The notes under the pieces: generated by a model
Database searches by the model: none
What the model was told of the DNA's origin: nothing
The model's input: the letters and a program-made list of their open reading frames with translations, nothing else
Shown: positions 54,817 to 63,618 of the stretch, piece after piece
How positions within the stretch are numbered: the stretch's first letter is position 1
How the letters are laid out: each line of letters begins with the position of its first letter
Assembly (NCBI RefSeq): GCF_900141805.1
Contig: NZ_FQYN01000001.1
Location: 620,001-684,000 of the forward strand
Source of the DNA: Hymenobacter daecheongensis DSM 21074
GTDB lineage: Bacteria; Bacteroidota; Bacteroidia; Cytophagales; Hymenobacteraceae
Reading direction: 5' to 3'
Length of the DNA: 64,000 nt
Program-made: the position numbers and the translations under genes

Positions 54817-55251
54817 AATCAGGTCAGCGGAGAAAGAGAGCAGGCAAGGTAGCCTGAGCAGCCGGCGCTTGCAATAAAAAGCCCGGTGCCCTACCCTAAA
54901 AGTGCCATTTGGGCTTGATTTGGCCTATAAAAGAATGTTTGAACAGGAGAAAATGCCTCTTTTTGTTGCGTAGTTTATTGTTTGTTTTGGGGTGCTCCGC
55001 ACTCCGCTATGGCCGGACAGCTTGCTTAACTCTATCCGCAGATCTGCGTTTGCCAGATAGCGGCGGCTGTTTTCGCACTCCGGCACGGGAACCGGGGTGA
55101 TGAAAACTTGGAAAGTACAATAGCCCGTGCAAACGATTGCCCTTCACTTTCTGGAATGGGTGCTTTTTTTTAGGCCGGATTGTGCTGACCTTCGGCCCCC
55201 GCAACGCCCCGCTATGCCCGGCCGTAGCGGTTCACTTCCTTCTAAATCTCC
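54817..55251. other. 435-bp gap between divergent GH13 and GT35 genes
   Basis: I see no supported gene. A weak plus-strand frame (54909-55100) has no recognisable features. The region has T-rich patches (TTTTTGTTGCGTAGTTTATT near 54959) and should hold both promoters, but no clear TTTG/TAnnTTTG pair is visible. Confidence 0.5.
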
Positions 55252-56904
55252 ATGTCCTTCCAGTTCAAACCATACGCTCCCGCCGCCCGCTTCAAGTCGC
55301 AGGCCGCCTATTTTTCCATGGAATTCGCGCTGGATCAGGCCCTCAAAACCTACTCCGGTGGTCTGGGCTTCCTGGCGGGCTCGCACATGCGCTCGGCGTA
55401 TGAGCTGAAGCAGAACCTGATCGGAATCGGGATGCTGTGGACGTATGGCTACTACGACCAGGGCCGCAACGAAGACCAGACCATGCGGGCCGATTTCCGG
55501 CACAAGTCCTATTCCTTTCTCGAGGATACCGGCCTGATCTTCCCCGTCACCATTCACGGCGCGGAAGTGCAGGTGAAAGCCCTGTACCTGGCCACCGACA
55601 CGTTCGGCACGGCCCCCATGTTCTTCCTGACGACCGACATTCCCGAAAACGACTACATCTCGCGCACCATCACCCACCATCTCTACGATGCCGACACGGC
55701 GGCGCGGGTGGCGCAGTCCATCGTGCTGGGCACGGGTGGCGGCAAGCTGCTCGACCTGCTCGACGTGCAGGTAGACACGTATCATCTCAACGAGGGCCAC
55801 GGCCTGCCGCTGGCGTTCTATCTCTACGAAAAGCACGGCCGCAAGCTGGAAGAAGTGCAGAAGCGCCTGGTTTTCACCACCCATACGCCTGAGCTGGCCG
55901 GCAACGAGGAGCACCCCATGAAGCTGCTCACCGACATGACCTTCTTCGGCACCGTGCCCGCCGACGAAATCCGGCGCGTGGCCCGCGTGGAGCCCAACGA
56001 CATGCTGAGCTACACGCTCACGGCCCTGCGCTTCTCGCGCAAAGCCAACGCCGTATCGAAAGTACACGGCGTCGTGTCGAATGAAATGTGGGGCCACAAC
56101 GAGGGCATCTGCCCCATCATCCCGATTACGAACGCCCAGAACGGCACCTACTGGCGCGACAAGGCCTTGCACAAAGCCCTGAAGGCCGACAACGACAAGG
56201 CCCTGAAGGCCCGCAAGCGGGAGCTGAAAAAGGACCTGTTTGATCTGGTGGCCGATCAGACCGGCACCCTGCTCGACCCCGACGCGCTGACCGTGGTGTG
56301 GGCCCGCCGCTTCGCCGGCTACAAGCGCGCCGACCTGATTCTGCGTCATTTCGAACGGTTCGTGCAGCTGGTAACTAACCAAGACCGGCCCGTGCAGGTG
56401 ATCTGGGCCGGCAAGCCGTATCCGAAGGATTACGGCGCTATCGGCATGTTCAACGACATCATTCAGAAGACCAAGCACCTGAAAACCTGCGCCGTGCTCA
56501 CCGGCTACGAGCTGGGCCTCTCGGCGGCGCTGAAAAAGGGTTCGGATATCTGGCTGAACACCCCGCGCTTCCCCCGCGAGGCCTCCGGCACCAGCGGCAT
56601 GACGGCCGCCATGAACGCCAGCGTGAATCTGAGCATCCCCGACGGCTGGATTCCGGAGTTCGTGCGCCACGGCGAAAACGGCTTCCTGCTCCCGCTGGCC
56701 GAGCTGAACGAGGCTGAGCACACAAAGGACGACCTGGAAGCTACCGGCGTGCTGGACGTGCTGGAAAACGAAATAGTGCCGCTGTACTACGGTCAGCCCG
56801 CGCAGTTCCTGAGCATCGCCAAAACCGCCATGCGCGAAGTAGAGCCCGAGTTTGAGTCACACCGCATGGCCACGGAGTATTACGAGAAGATGTACACGGT
56901 TTAG
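55252..56904 (+). CDS. GT35 glycogen phosphorylase-like protein lacking the PLP-binding lysine
   Basis: 550 residues, in the short form of alpha-glucan phosphorylases (GT35). Landmarks: AAYFSMEFALDQALKTYSGGL, then LNEGH, TTHTPELAGNE, ARRFAGYKRADLIL, QVIWAGKPYP, and the phosphorylase core EASGTSGMTAAMNASVNLS. In PLP-dependent phosphorylases the residue after GM is the Schiff-base Lys. Here it is Thr451 (codon ACG at 56602-56604). The gene product may have lost cofactor dependence, use another mechanism, or act as a glucan-binding or synthase-like protein. It lies next to the starch/maltodextrin cluster on the opposite strand. Confidence 0.85.
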   Translation: MSFQFKPYAPAARFKSQAAYFSMEFALDQALKTYSGGLGFLAGSHMRSAYELKQNLIGIGMLWTYGYYDQGRNEDQTMRADFRHKSYSFLEDTGLIFPVTIHGAEVQVKALYLATDTFGTAPMFFLTTDIPENDYISRTITHHLYDADTAARVAQSIVLGTGGGKLLDLLDVQVDTYHLNEGHGLPLAFYLYEKHGRKLEEVQKRLVFTTHTPELAGNEEHPMKLLTDMTFFGTVPADEIRRVARVEPNDMLSYTLTALRFSRKANAVSKVHGVVSNEMWGHNEGICPIIPITNAQNGTYWRDKALHKALKADNDKALKARKRELKKDLFDLVADQTGTLLDPDALTVVWARRFAGYKRADLILRHFERFVQLVTNQDRPVQVIWAGKPYPKDYGAIGMFNDIIQKTKHLKTCAVLTGYELGLSAALKKGSDIWLNTPRFPREASGTSGMTAAMNASVNLSIPDGWIPEFVRHGENGFLLPLAELNEAEHTKDDLEATGVLDVLENEIVPLYYGQPAQFLSIAKTAMREVEPEFESHRMATEYYEKMYTV

Positions 56905-56928
56905 AGAGTTAGAGGCTAAGAAGCTAAA

Positions 56929-57066
56929 AAGCTCCCCTCCTTTTTTCAAGGAGGGGTTGGGGGTGGTTCCGTCGTTGAACGACAGCTAGTACTAGATAAT
57001 CGTCTGACGACTTTTAGCTCTAGCTGAACCACCCCCAACCCCTCCTTGAAAAAAGGAGGGGAGCTT
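56929..57066. repeat. 138-bp inverted repeat with perfect 40-bp arms
   Basis: Arms 56929-56968 and 57027-57066 are perfect 40-bp inverted repeats (AAGCTCCCCTCCTTTTTTCA and onward). Each arm carries its own CCCCTCC...GGAGGGG hairpin, so the element can terminate transcription both ways. A second, half copy is at 36542-36587. Confidence 0.92.
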
Positions 57067-57086
57067 AGTTTTTAGCCGCCTAGCCT

Positions 57087-57782
57087 CTAGTTTCCCAGCA
57101 CTCCGCTCAGCACGGCCCACACATTATTCGCCAATATCTTCTGGCCCTCAGCATTCGGGTGCACGCCGTCGGGCAGGTTCAGTTCGCGGCGGCCCAGCAC
57201 GCCCTGCAGCAGGAAGGGCACGAAATCGAGGCTGTTCTTGTCGGCCAGTTCGCGGAACAGGGCTTTGAACTCGGCGGCGTAGTGGCCGTACTTGTGGCCG
57301 CCGAAGGCACTTAGGTCGAAGGGAAACTCCAGACCCACCAGCACGATGCGGGCCCGTGGGTATTTCAGGCGCACCTGGTCGATGATGGCCTGCAGGTTCT
57401 GAGTGGTTTCGCGGACGGGGATGCCGCGCAGGCCGTCGTTGGCCCCCAGCTCCAGCACAAATACATCGACGGGCTGGCGGGCCAATACGCTGGCTACGCG
57501 CTGCCGGCCGCCGGCGGTGGTTTCGCCACTCACGCCGTAGTTCAGGGCTTTGTAGGGCAGCTGCAGCGAGTCGATGCGGGCTTGGAGCAGGCTGGGAAAG
57601 GCGGCACTGGCCGGCAGCTGATAGCCGGCAGTGAGGCTGTTGCCGAAGAAAATGATGTTTTGCATACGAACGGGAGAAGCCAGGGCGGGCGAAGCAGCGC
57701 GGGCCGGCGCTGCCCCGGAAGAGCCGCCGGACTGGCAGCCGACCAGCACGCCCAGACTGAGAAAAAAGAAGGCTAACCGCAT
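57087..57782 (-). CDS. SGNH/GDSL arylesterase-like lipoprotein (TesA type)
   Basis: 231 residues from the ATG at 57782 (MRLAFFFLSLGVLVGC), with a lipobox ending LVGC. SGNH blocks: I FFGNSLTAGY (catalytic Ser; GNSL replaces GDSL), II GVSGETTAGGRQR (Gly), III LGANDGLRG (Asn), V DGVHPNAEG (Asp and His). It is probably a multifunctional esterase, thioesterase or lysophospholipase in the envelope. An upstream ATG (57809) would add nine residues. It is a single gene closed by the C-rich palindrome. Confidence 0.9.
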   Translation of the reverse strand: MRLAFFFLSLGVLVGCQSGGSSGAAPARAASPALASPVRMQNIIFFGNSLTAGYQLPASAAFPSLLQARIDSLQLPYKALNYGVSGETTAGGRQRVASVLARQPVDVFVLELGANDGLRGIPVRETTQNLQAIIDQVRLKYPRARIVLVGLEFPFDLSAFGGHKYGHYAAEFKALFRELADKNSLDFVPFLLQGVLGRRELNLPDGVHPNAEGQKILANNVWAVLSGVLGN

Positions 57783-58023
57783 GGCGCGAAAAAAGCGGGC
57801 AGGTGACAAAGGCTCCGCCGTATACTGCCCCGGCCGGGCGCGGGTTAGCCACGCTGGCCAGCCGGCTCCTGGCGGGGCGCGGACACGAAGCGGAAAGCCG
57901 ATGCCCGGCGAAATCCTGGGCGCCCCTAAACTTTTTTGCCGGCCTCAGGCTTTATCTTTACGGGCCAGATAAGAATCATTCTTAGCTGCTGACCTTAGTT
58001 CATCTACCAACCAACCCGTTTCC

Positions 58024-58347
58024 ATGTCCGTCACGAAAGCAACCGACGCTGATTTTCAAGAACTTATTGCTGCCAACGAGAAAGTGGTAGTGAAATATTA
58101 CGCCGATTGGTGCGGCAATTGCCGCCTGTTCTCGCCCAAGTTCAAGCGCATGGCCGAGGCGGAGCAAAACCAGGCAGTAGCCTTTCTGGATGTGAATGCC
58201 GAAACCAGCCCCGAAGCCCGCAAGCTCGCCAACGTAACCACGCTGCCCTTCTTCGCCATTTTTCAGAATGGCCAGCTGCTCGATACCGTTTCGGCCAGCA
58301 AGGAAGAAGCCGTGGCTGAGCTGATTGGCAAGCTCCACCTCAACTAA
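58024..58347 (+). CDS. Thioredoxin-like protein (CGNC)
   Basis: 107 residues, one thioredoxin fold. The redox site is WCGNC at 29-33, which differs from thioredoxin (WCGPC) and suggests altered redox potential. The cis-Pro is in TTLPFFAIF. It lacks a signal peptide. Start MSVTKATDADFQELIAAN at 58024. It is followed 13 bp later by a small acidic gene, so the two are probably cotranscribed. Confidence 0.92.
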   Translation: MSVTKATDADFQELIAANEKVVVKYYADWCGNCRLFSPKFKRMAEAEQNQAVAFLDVNAETSPEARKLANVTTLPFFAIFQNGQLLDTVSASKEEAVAELIGKLHLN

Positions 58348-58360
58348 GCCCCGCCCGGTC

Positions 58361-58603
58361 ATGAAAATACCTGCCATCAAACGCCTGGTCGAGTCGCAGA
58401 CGCTGCCGAGCCTGCTGGAGGCCGAAGAAGCCCTGCTCGACGAGCGCCAGCCCGACTTTGAGGTGGAAGGCGAGGATGAAGGCGAGCAATTGACCCACAT
58501 TTTCGCCGCCATCTTCATTCTGAATCATCAGAAGGACCACGGCTCCGAGTTCAAGGATGCTCTGCGCGAATACACCAAAAAAGTACGCGTATCGATTAGC
58601 TAA
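58361..58603 (+). CDS. Small conserved acidic protein (DUF6952-like)
   Basis: 80 residues from MKIPAIKRLVESQTLPSLL. Features: EEALLDERQPDFEVEGEDEGEQLTHIFA, then FKDALREYTKKVRVSIS. It resembles small Bacteroidota proteins recalled as DUF6952 (assignment tentative). It is all alpha with an acidic middle, with no known function. It follows the thioredoxin-like gene by 13 bp and ends before a strong shared terminator. Confidence 0.75.
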   Translation: MKIPAIKRLVESQTLPSLLEAEEALLDERQPDFEVEGEDEGEQLTHIFAAIFILNHQKDHGSEFKDALREYTKKVRVSIS

Positions 58604-58616
58604 TCAGATAGTTGTC

Positions 58617-58652
58617 AAAAAAAGAGGAGCCCCGTGGGGCTCCTCTTTTTTT
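58617..58652. terminator. Perfect bidirectional terminator
   Basis: A 17-bp stem AAAAAAAGAGGAGCCCC (58617-58633 and 58636-58652) with a 2-nt loop, flanked by A and T runs, between convergent genes. Confidence 0.94.
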
Positions 58653-58672
58653 GTGCTATCAGGTGGCCTCGG

Positions 58673-59287
58673 CTACATGCGGGCAAAGTGCGTGGAAGCG
58701 GTTTTCAGACCTTCCTCAGTACACAGCCCGCGCATGTAGTACAGGTACACGCTGCGGAAAACCTCGGCCACATCGTAGCGGCTGGGCGGAAAAATCTGCT
58801 CATTGAGCACCATATACAGCTGTTCGATGATGATTTTGCTCACCAGCGCGATGTTGATGTCGCCGCGCAGGGTTTTCTGCAGGATGCCCTCGTTCAGCAG
58901 GCTATGAATCTGCGGGTACGAATACTCGGCCAAGTGCTGCTGGCCCATTTCCCAGGCCCGCGGATAGTGGTGGATCAGGTCGGCGAAATAGTCGGGCGAG
59001 GTGACTTTGCGCAGGTCGCGGATGCCCATTTCGAGTAGGCTCAGCAGCCGGGCCACGGCATTATCGACGCGCTGGAATAGCTGCGCGTGCTCGGCTTTTT
59101 GCCGGCTAATATCGTGCTGCGTGACTTGCAGCACCAAGTCCTCTTTGTCCTGAAACATTTCGTGGAAAGTGGCCGGCGACACATCCAGCGCGCTCATTAT
59201 CTGCTCCAGCGAAATGTTGGTGATGCCTTTGGTTTGAAAAATTCGGAGAGCTTCTTCCAGCAGCGTATCGCGTAAAGTTGAGGTCAT
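58673..59287 (-). CDS. TetR/AcrR family transcriptional regulator
   Basis: 204 residues. The N-terminal HTH: LLEEALRIFQTKGITNISLE, then ALDVSPATFHEMFQDKEDLV. The C-terminal ligand-binding domain has no close relative that I recognise. It faces the thioredoxin-like operon and precedes cruF and crtD on the same strand, so it might regulate carotenoid genes, but there is no sequence evidence. The stop lies 20 bp from the terminator. Confidence 0.88.
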   Translation of the reverse strand: MTSTLRDTLLEEALRIFQTKGITNISLEQIMSALDVSPATFHEMFQDKEDLVLQVTQHDISRQKAEHAQLFQRVDNAVARLLSLLEMGIRDLRKVTSPDYFADLIHHYPRAWEMGQQHLAEYSYPQIHSLLNEGILQKTLRGDINIALVSKIIIEQLYMVLNEQIFPPSRYDVAEVFRSVYLYYMRGLCTEEGLKTASTHFARM

Positions 59288-59320
59288 AGCAAAAGTGGGT
59301 GGGAAAGCGGGGCGATAAAA

Positions 59321-60010
59321 CTAGCGAATTAGCCAGCCCAATCCGAAGAAAAACAGCAGCTGTAACAGGTACACAAACGGGGCCAGCGGGTTGCGCTTCA
59401 CAAAGTCGGTGCGGTTGAAATATACCTGTAGGATCAGGGCAATGGCAAACCAGCCCTTGAAGTTCTGCAGCGGAATACGGTTGAACTGCCAGCTCCAGAA
59501 ATCAAAGTGCACGGCCACGGGCTCAATGCACAGGTCCATACCCACCATAAGCACAGCGGCCGCTAGGGCCCGCACAAAGCCGGGCGCGGGCAGGTAGCGG
59601 GCCAGAATGCCGGTCATGTACGTCAGCAGCAGCCAGTTGAGGCCAATGATAAGCGGCACGCCCAGCCACTTCACGCCCAGCGTAGCGCCGTACTCATACA
59701 CCCCAAACAGCCGCCCGGTCCGAATGCCCACCACCTCCACGAAGAAGCCCACGGCCATCACCACCACGCAGAATGTGACGAACATGCCCCGCCGGTCGGG
59801 CTGGAAAGCCAGCAGCAGCGCGGCCGTCAGCAGCAGGTTCAGGGGCACAAACTGCAGGTAGAAGCCCGGATTCTGCGAAAAAGTCAGCCCCAGAAAGCCC
59901 GTACCGTGAAACAGCAGCAGAATGCCCTGCGCCACGCGCAGCCGGCGCTGCTGATTGGCCTCGGCCACCGGCGGCACGGGCAGGTCTTGGGTCGGGTCGG
60001 AAAAAGGCAT
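59321..60010 (-). CDS. cruF: Carotenoid biosynthesis protein, CruF-like 1',2'-hydratase
   Basis: 229 residues with about seven membrane segments. The pattern VEVVGIRTGRLFGVYEYGA (about 91-109) and VPLIIGLNWLLLTYM is typical of the DUF422/CruF family. CruF adds water to the psi end group of gamma-carotene-type molecules, giving 1'-hydroxy carotenoids. The adjacent CrtD-like desaturase supports this pathway. The lycopene-forming genes are elsewhere. Start MPFSDPTQDLPVPP at 60010. Confidence 0.88.
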   Translation of the reverse strand: MPFSDPTQDLPVPPVAEANQQRRLRVAQGILLLFHGTGFLGLTFSQNPGFYLQFVPLNLLLTAALLLAFQPDRRGMFVTFCVVVMAVGFFVEVVGIRTGRLFGVYEYGATLGVKWLGVPLIIGLNWLLLTYMTGILARYLPAPGFVRALAAAVLMVGMDLCIEPVAVHFDFWSWQFNRIPLQNFKGWFAIALILQVYFNRTDFVKRNPLAPFVYLLQLLFFFGLGWLIR

Positions 60011-60166
60011 TGTTGAAATGCTGAATTTTTAATGTTGAAGGGTAAATGGCCTGGGCGGTTCTGCCTTCACTCTGAAAAAATAGGGCACTGCAAGCAGCTG
60101 CCGCCAACGGATGTAAATCGGCAAACTACTTCATTACTCAGCATTTACCCCTTAACACTCACAATT

Positions 60167-61654
60167 TCAGATCAGCTCGGCCACGATTTTGGCGGAGAGC
60201 AGGCACAGCGGGATTCCGCCGCCGGGATGCACGCTGCCACCGCAAAAGTACAGCCCCTGCAGCTTTCCCGAAAAGTTGGGGTGCCGCAGAAAAGCGGCCA
60301 GCGCGTTGTTGGAGCTACTGCCATACAGTGCCCCCCCAAACGACGACGTGCGCTGCTCAATGCCGCGCGGGTCCCAGACGTGCTCGGCCTGCAGCAGCGG
60401 CTCCACGGCCACGCCCAGCGTGCGGCTCACCTTGTCCAGTACGGCGCGGCGGGTGGTTTGGATGAGCTTGTCCCAGTCCTGGCCCTCGTTGTGAGGCACA
60501 TTCACCATTACAAACCAGTTTTCGTGGCCGGCCGGGGCGTCGGTGGACGTTAGTTTGGAGGTGATGTTCACGTACACCGTGGGGTCGGGGCTCACGGTTT
60601 TCTGCCCGAAAATGGCCGCGAATTCCTGCCGGTAATCCTCAGAAAAAAAGATGTTGTGCAGGCCCAGCTCCGCAAATTCGCGGGCCACGCCCCAGTAGAA
60701 AATCAGCGCCGAAGACGAGCGGGGCTGGCGGAGGGTGCGCTCGGGCGCGGGCTGCGTGGGCAGCAAGCGGCGGTAGGTGGGCACCACATCCATGTTGCTC
60801 ACCACCAGCCCAAAGTCGTACACATCCTGCTCCGTCCGCACGCCCGTTACTTGCTTGTCGGCCGTCAGAATCTCCAGCACCGGCTCGCTGTAGCGGAATT
60901 TTACGCCCAGCTCCTCGGCCAGCCCTACCAGGCTTTGGGCAATGCTGTAGATGCCGCCTTCGGGATAAAACGCCCCGATGCCGTGCTCCAGGTGCGGAAT
61001 CAGGCTGAGCGTGGCGGGGGCCTGGTAGGGGTCGGAGCCGTTGTAAGTGGCAAACCGGTCGAAGAGCTGCACCAGCCGCGCATCGCGGAAGGCGCTGGCG
61101 TGGCGCTGGTGCATGGTGCCCGTGAGGCCCAGGCCCGGCAGCGCCGCCACGGCCTTCAGCACATCGGCGCTGAAGTAAGTGCCCGCCTTGTGCAGCGACT
61201 TGTGCAGAAACGTGCTTTCGGTAGCCGCGTAGGCCCGGCCGCTGCGGCGCAGAAACCCGAGCACATCAGCAGCCGGCGTGCCCAGCTTTTCTTCCACTTC
61301 CCGCGCAAACTTTTCTTTATCGGCCCAGGCCGTGAGGCGGGTGCCATCGGCGAAGAAGTACTGCGTAATCGGGTCGAGGCGCTGGTAGCGGAAGTGGTCC
61401 TGGGGCTCACGCCCGGCCAGCCGGAACAGCTCATCCACCAGCGCGGGCAGCGTGAAGAGCGAGGGGCCGGCATCGAACCGGTAGCCGCCGGGCAGCGAAA
61501 ACTGGTGCATCTTGCCGCCAAACGTATCCTGAGTCTCAAAAACCGTGACGGCGTGGCCCTTCAGGGCCAGCCGCACGGCCGTGGCAATGCCGGCAATACC
61601 GGCCCCAATGATGGCGGCGGGCTGTTTGGGCGCGGGGCTTCGTTTTTTGGTCAC
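60167..61654 (-). CDS. crtD: Carotenoid 3',4'-desaturase (CrtD-like, phytoene desaturase superfamily)
   Basis: 495 residues. The N-terminal FAD motif is IIGAGIAGIATAVRLALKGH (about 15-34), followed by YRFDAGPSLFTLP. The C-terminal FAD region is CGGSVHPGGGIPLCLLSA. With CruF this would give 3',4'-didehydro-1'-hydroxy end groups such as those of flexixanthin-type pigments of Hymenobacter-like bacteria. CrtI-type or other desaturases of the same superfamily cannot be excluded by motif reading. It lies 156 bp upstream of cruF on the same strand. Confidence 0.85.
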   Translation of the reverse strand: MTKKRSPAPKQPAAIIGAGIAGIATAVRLALKGHAVTVFETQDTFGGKMHQFSLPGGYRFDAGPSLFTLPALVDELFRLAGREPQDHFRYQRLDPITQYFFADGTRLTAWADKEKFAREVEEKLGTPAADVLGFLRRSGRAYAATESTFLHKSLHKAGTYFSADVLKAVAALPGLGLTGTMHQRHASAFRDARLVQLFDRFATYNGSDPYQAPATLSLIPHLEHGIGAFYPEGGIYSIAQSLVGLAEELGVKFRYSEPVLEILTADKQVTGVRTEQDVYDFGLVVSNMDVVPTYRRLLPTQPAPERTLRQPRSSSALIFYWGVAREFAELGLHNIFFSEDYRQEFAAIFGQKTVSPDPTVYVNITSKLTSTDAPAGHENWFVMVNVPHNEGQDWDKLIQTTRRAVLDKVSRTLGVAVEPLLQAEHVWDPRGIEQRTSSFGGALYGSSSNNALAAFLRHPNFSGKLQGLYFCGGSVHPGGGIPLCLLSAKIVAELI

Positions 61655-61684
61655 GAGGTACTAACAGCGGCGAAGGGAAGCAGT

Positions 61685-62887
61685 TTACTCCACCGCCAGC
61701 ACCAACCCCTTCAGATACGCACCCTCGGGGTGAAACAGGCTCACCGGATGGTCGGCGGGCTGGGTGAGGCGGTGTAGGATGCGGGCGGGGCGGCCGGCCT
61801 CGATGGCGGCGGCCAGCACCGCACCCTCAAACAGCTCGGCCGACACCACCTGCGAGCAGCTGAACGTGAACAGCAGTCCGCCCGGCGCAATCTGGCGGAT
61901 GCCGGCCGCGTTCAGGCGCTTGTAGCCCATCAGCGCGTTGTGGCGGGCCGAAAGGTGCTTGGCAAACGCCGGTGGGTCGAGCACGATGAGGTCGTATTGC
62001 TCCTGGCTGCCTTTCATGAAGGTGAAAACGTCCTGGGCGAAGGCCTCGTGGCGGCCGGCGGGGGCACCGGCTTCCTCGGCCAGCGTGGCGTTGCGGTCCG
62101 TCAGCTCGATGGCACGCTTGGAGCTATCCACTGAATGCACCAGCGCGGCCCCAGCCTGCAGAGCGTAGGCGCTGAAGCCGCCGGTGTAGCAGAACGTATT
62201 GAGCACCCGCCGGCCGGGGGCGTAACGGGCCAGCAGCTGGCGGTTGTCGCGCTGATCGATGAAAAAACCGGTTTTCTGGCCCGTTTCCCAATCTACGGCG
62301 AAGGGCTGGCCGTTTTCGTGTACAATGTGCTCGGAGCCGGTGCTTTCGCCGAAGAGGTAGCCATTCTGAGCGTCGGGGGCGGCTTTCTGGGGCACGGTTT
62401 CGGCGCTCTTGTCATAAATGGCGCGGAGCTTATCGCCGAATACGGCCCGCAGCGCGGCGGCAATCTGGGGGCGGGCGTGGTACATGCCGGCGCTGTGGGC
62501 CTGCACCACGGCCACGTCGCCATACACGTCAATGATGAGGCCGGGCACGCCGTCGCCCTCGGCGTGAGCCAGGCGGAACACGTCGGTGTTGCCGTCGCCG
62601 GTAAGGCCTAAGTTCTGGCGCAGTTGGTAGGCATTGCGGATTTTGGCTTCCCAGAATGCGGCATCGGGCGCGGCGGCCTCCGGCCCGAAAGCCAGCATGC
62701 GCACCGCAATGGAGCCGGGCGCGTAGTGGCCCATGCCCAGCACTTCGCCGTTGGAAGCCTGCACGATGACGATTTCGCCCTCCTGCGGCTGCCCCTGCAT
62801 CCGCCCGATGGCCCCCGAAAACACCCACGGGTGCAAACGACGCAGGGAATGATCTTTACCGGGTTTGAGCGTGACGATGGCAGCCAT
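61685..62887 (-). CDS. rlmI: 23S rRNA (cytosine1962-C5)-methyltransferase RlmI-type
   Basis: 400 residues from the ATG at 62887 (MAAIVTLKPGKDHSLRRLH). An N-terminal PUA domain (about 1-75; LHPWVFSGAIGRMQG, then GMGHYAPGSIAVRMLAF) is followed by a central RNA-binding part and a SAM methyltransferase. Motif I is NTFCYTGGFSAYAL, motif IV DPPAF, and the cysteine loop FSCSQVV. The C-terminus ends in HPVSLFHPEGAYLKGLV. The longer frame to 62992 is not needed. It is probably a separate unit. The crtD gene follows 30 bp downstream, so the two could share a transcript. Confidence 0.92.
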   Translation of the reverse strand: MAAIVTLKPGKDHSLRRLHPWVFSGAIGRMQGQPQEGEIVIVQASNGEVLGMGHYAPGSIAVRMLAFGPEAAAPDAAFWEAKIRNAYQLRQNLGLTGDGNTDVFRLAHAEGDGVPGLIIDVYGDVAVVQAHSAGMYHARPQIAAALRAVFGDKLRAIYDKSAETVPQKAAPDAQNGYLFGESTGSEHIVHENGQPFAVDWETGQKTGFFIDQRDNRQLLARYAPGRRVLNTFCYTGGFSAYALQAGAALVHSVDSSKRAIELTDRNATLAEEAGAPAGRHEAFAQDVFTFMKGSQEQYDLIVLDPPAFAKHLSARHNALMGYKRLNAAGIRQIAPGGLLFTFSCSQVVSAELFEGAVLAAAIEAGRPARILHRLTQPADHPVSLFHPEGAYLKGLVLAVE

Positions 62888-62975
62888 GAGCGAGGGAAAA
62901 AGTAAAAGCGGACGGCAAAGGTAACCCCCGGATTTTTCGGATTCGCCGGCGCGGGCTGATTTTGTGGTCGTCCGC

Positions 62976-63533
62976 CTACTGAAACGGGTCAAGATAAGCC
63001 ACCAGAATAGCCAGCGCCGCCAGGCCCGCCAGCACCGCCCACACCGGCCCGCCCCAGATCAATAGGCCCAGCAGGGAAATCGGCAGCACAATCAGCCCCA
63101 GCACGCCCAGCACAGTGGTACCCAGTCCTACTTCAGTGCGGTGCCAGGGCGAAACCGCCGCCTGCTTCGCTGCCGGCTGCTTAAGCAACGCGGCTGGTTG
63201 TATTGAGCGGGCGGTATGGCTCTGAGTGGCAGTGGAAACCACCAGCCGCCGCACCGGCAACCCATGCAGCTGGGGTATCCGCGCGGCGCGGCGCAACGGT
63301 GCAATTGGTGTAGGGATATACTCAACAATCGGCTGTTGACGGGTTGCCGCTACCAATAGAGCTACCGAATCCGAGGGCGCTGCCGGACGGTGAGCGGCTG
63401 CTGTGGGAGCGGGCCGGAATTGGTAGGCTACCCGGCTGGTGCCGCAGCCACCCAGCAGCAACAAGGCCAGCAAAGCGGGGAGTAAGCGCGAAAAAGGCCG
63501 CACGCGGCGGGCAGGAGTAGCAGCAGGAAGCAT
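62976..63533 (-). CDS. Hypothetical lipoprotein with two C-terminal membrane helices
   Basis: 185 residues from the ATG at 63533 (MLPAATPARRVRPFSRLLP). The signal peptide ends LLLLGGC with a lipobox Cys, followed by GTSRVAYQF and a Pro/Ala/Arg-rich middle. Two hydrophobic stretches lie near the end (VLGVLGLIVLPISLLGLLIW and VWAVLAGLAALAILVAYL). I recognise no family. An N-terminal lipid anchor plus two C-terminal helices is unusual. The start is uncertain because the frame stays open to 63707. Confidence 0.65.
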   Translation of the reverse strand: MLPAATPARRVRPFSRLLPALLALLLLGGCGTSRVAYQFRPAPTAAAHRPAAPSDSVALLVAATRQQPIVEYIPTPIAPLRRAARIPQLHGLPVRRLVVSTATQSHTARSIQPAALLKQPAAKQAAVSPWHRTEVGLGTTVLGVLGLIVLPISLLGLLIWGGPVWAVLAGLAALAILVAYLDPFQ

Positions 63534-63618
63534 AGGCAAAGCCAGAGAAGCAGTACGAAGCCCGAAGGCAATGAGCCCGTATACGGCAATGCGCATCTTC
63601 GCGCTGCCACCGCCGATA

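Noticed and set aside
54909..55100. Plus-strand frame upstream of the GT35 gene
   Set aside because: There is no recognisable protein feature. It is probably promoter and leader sequence.
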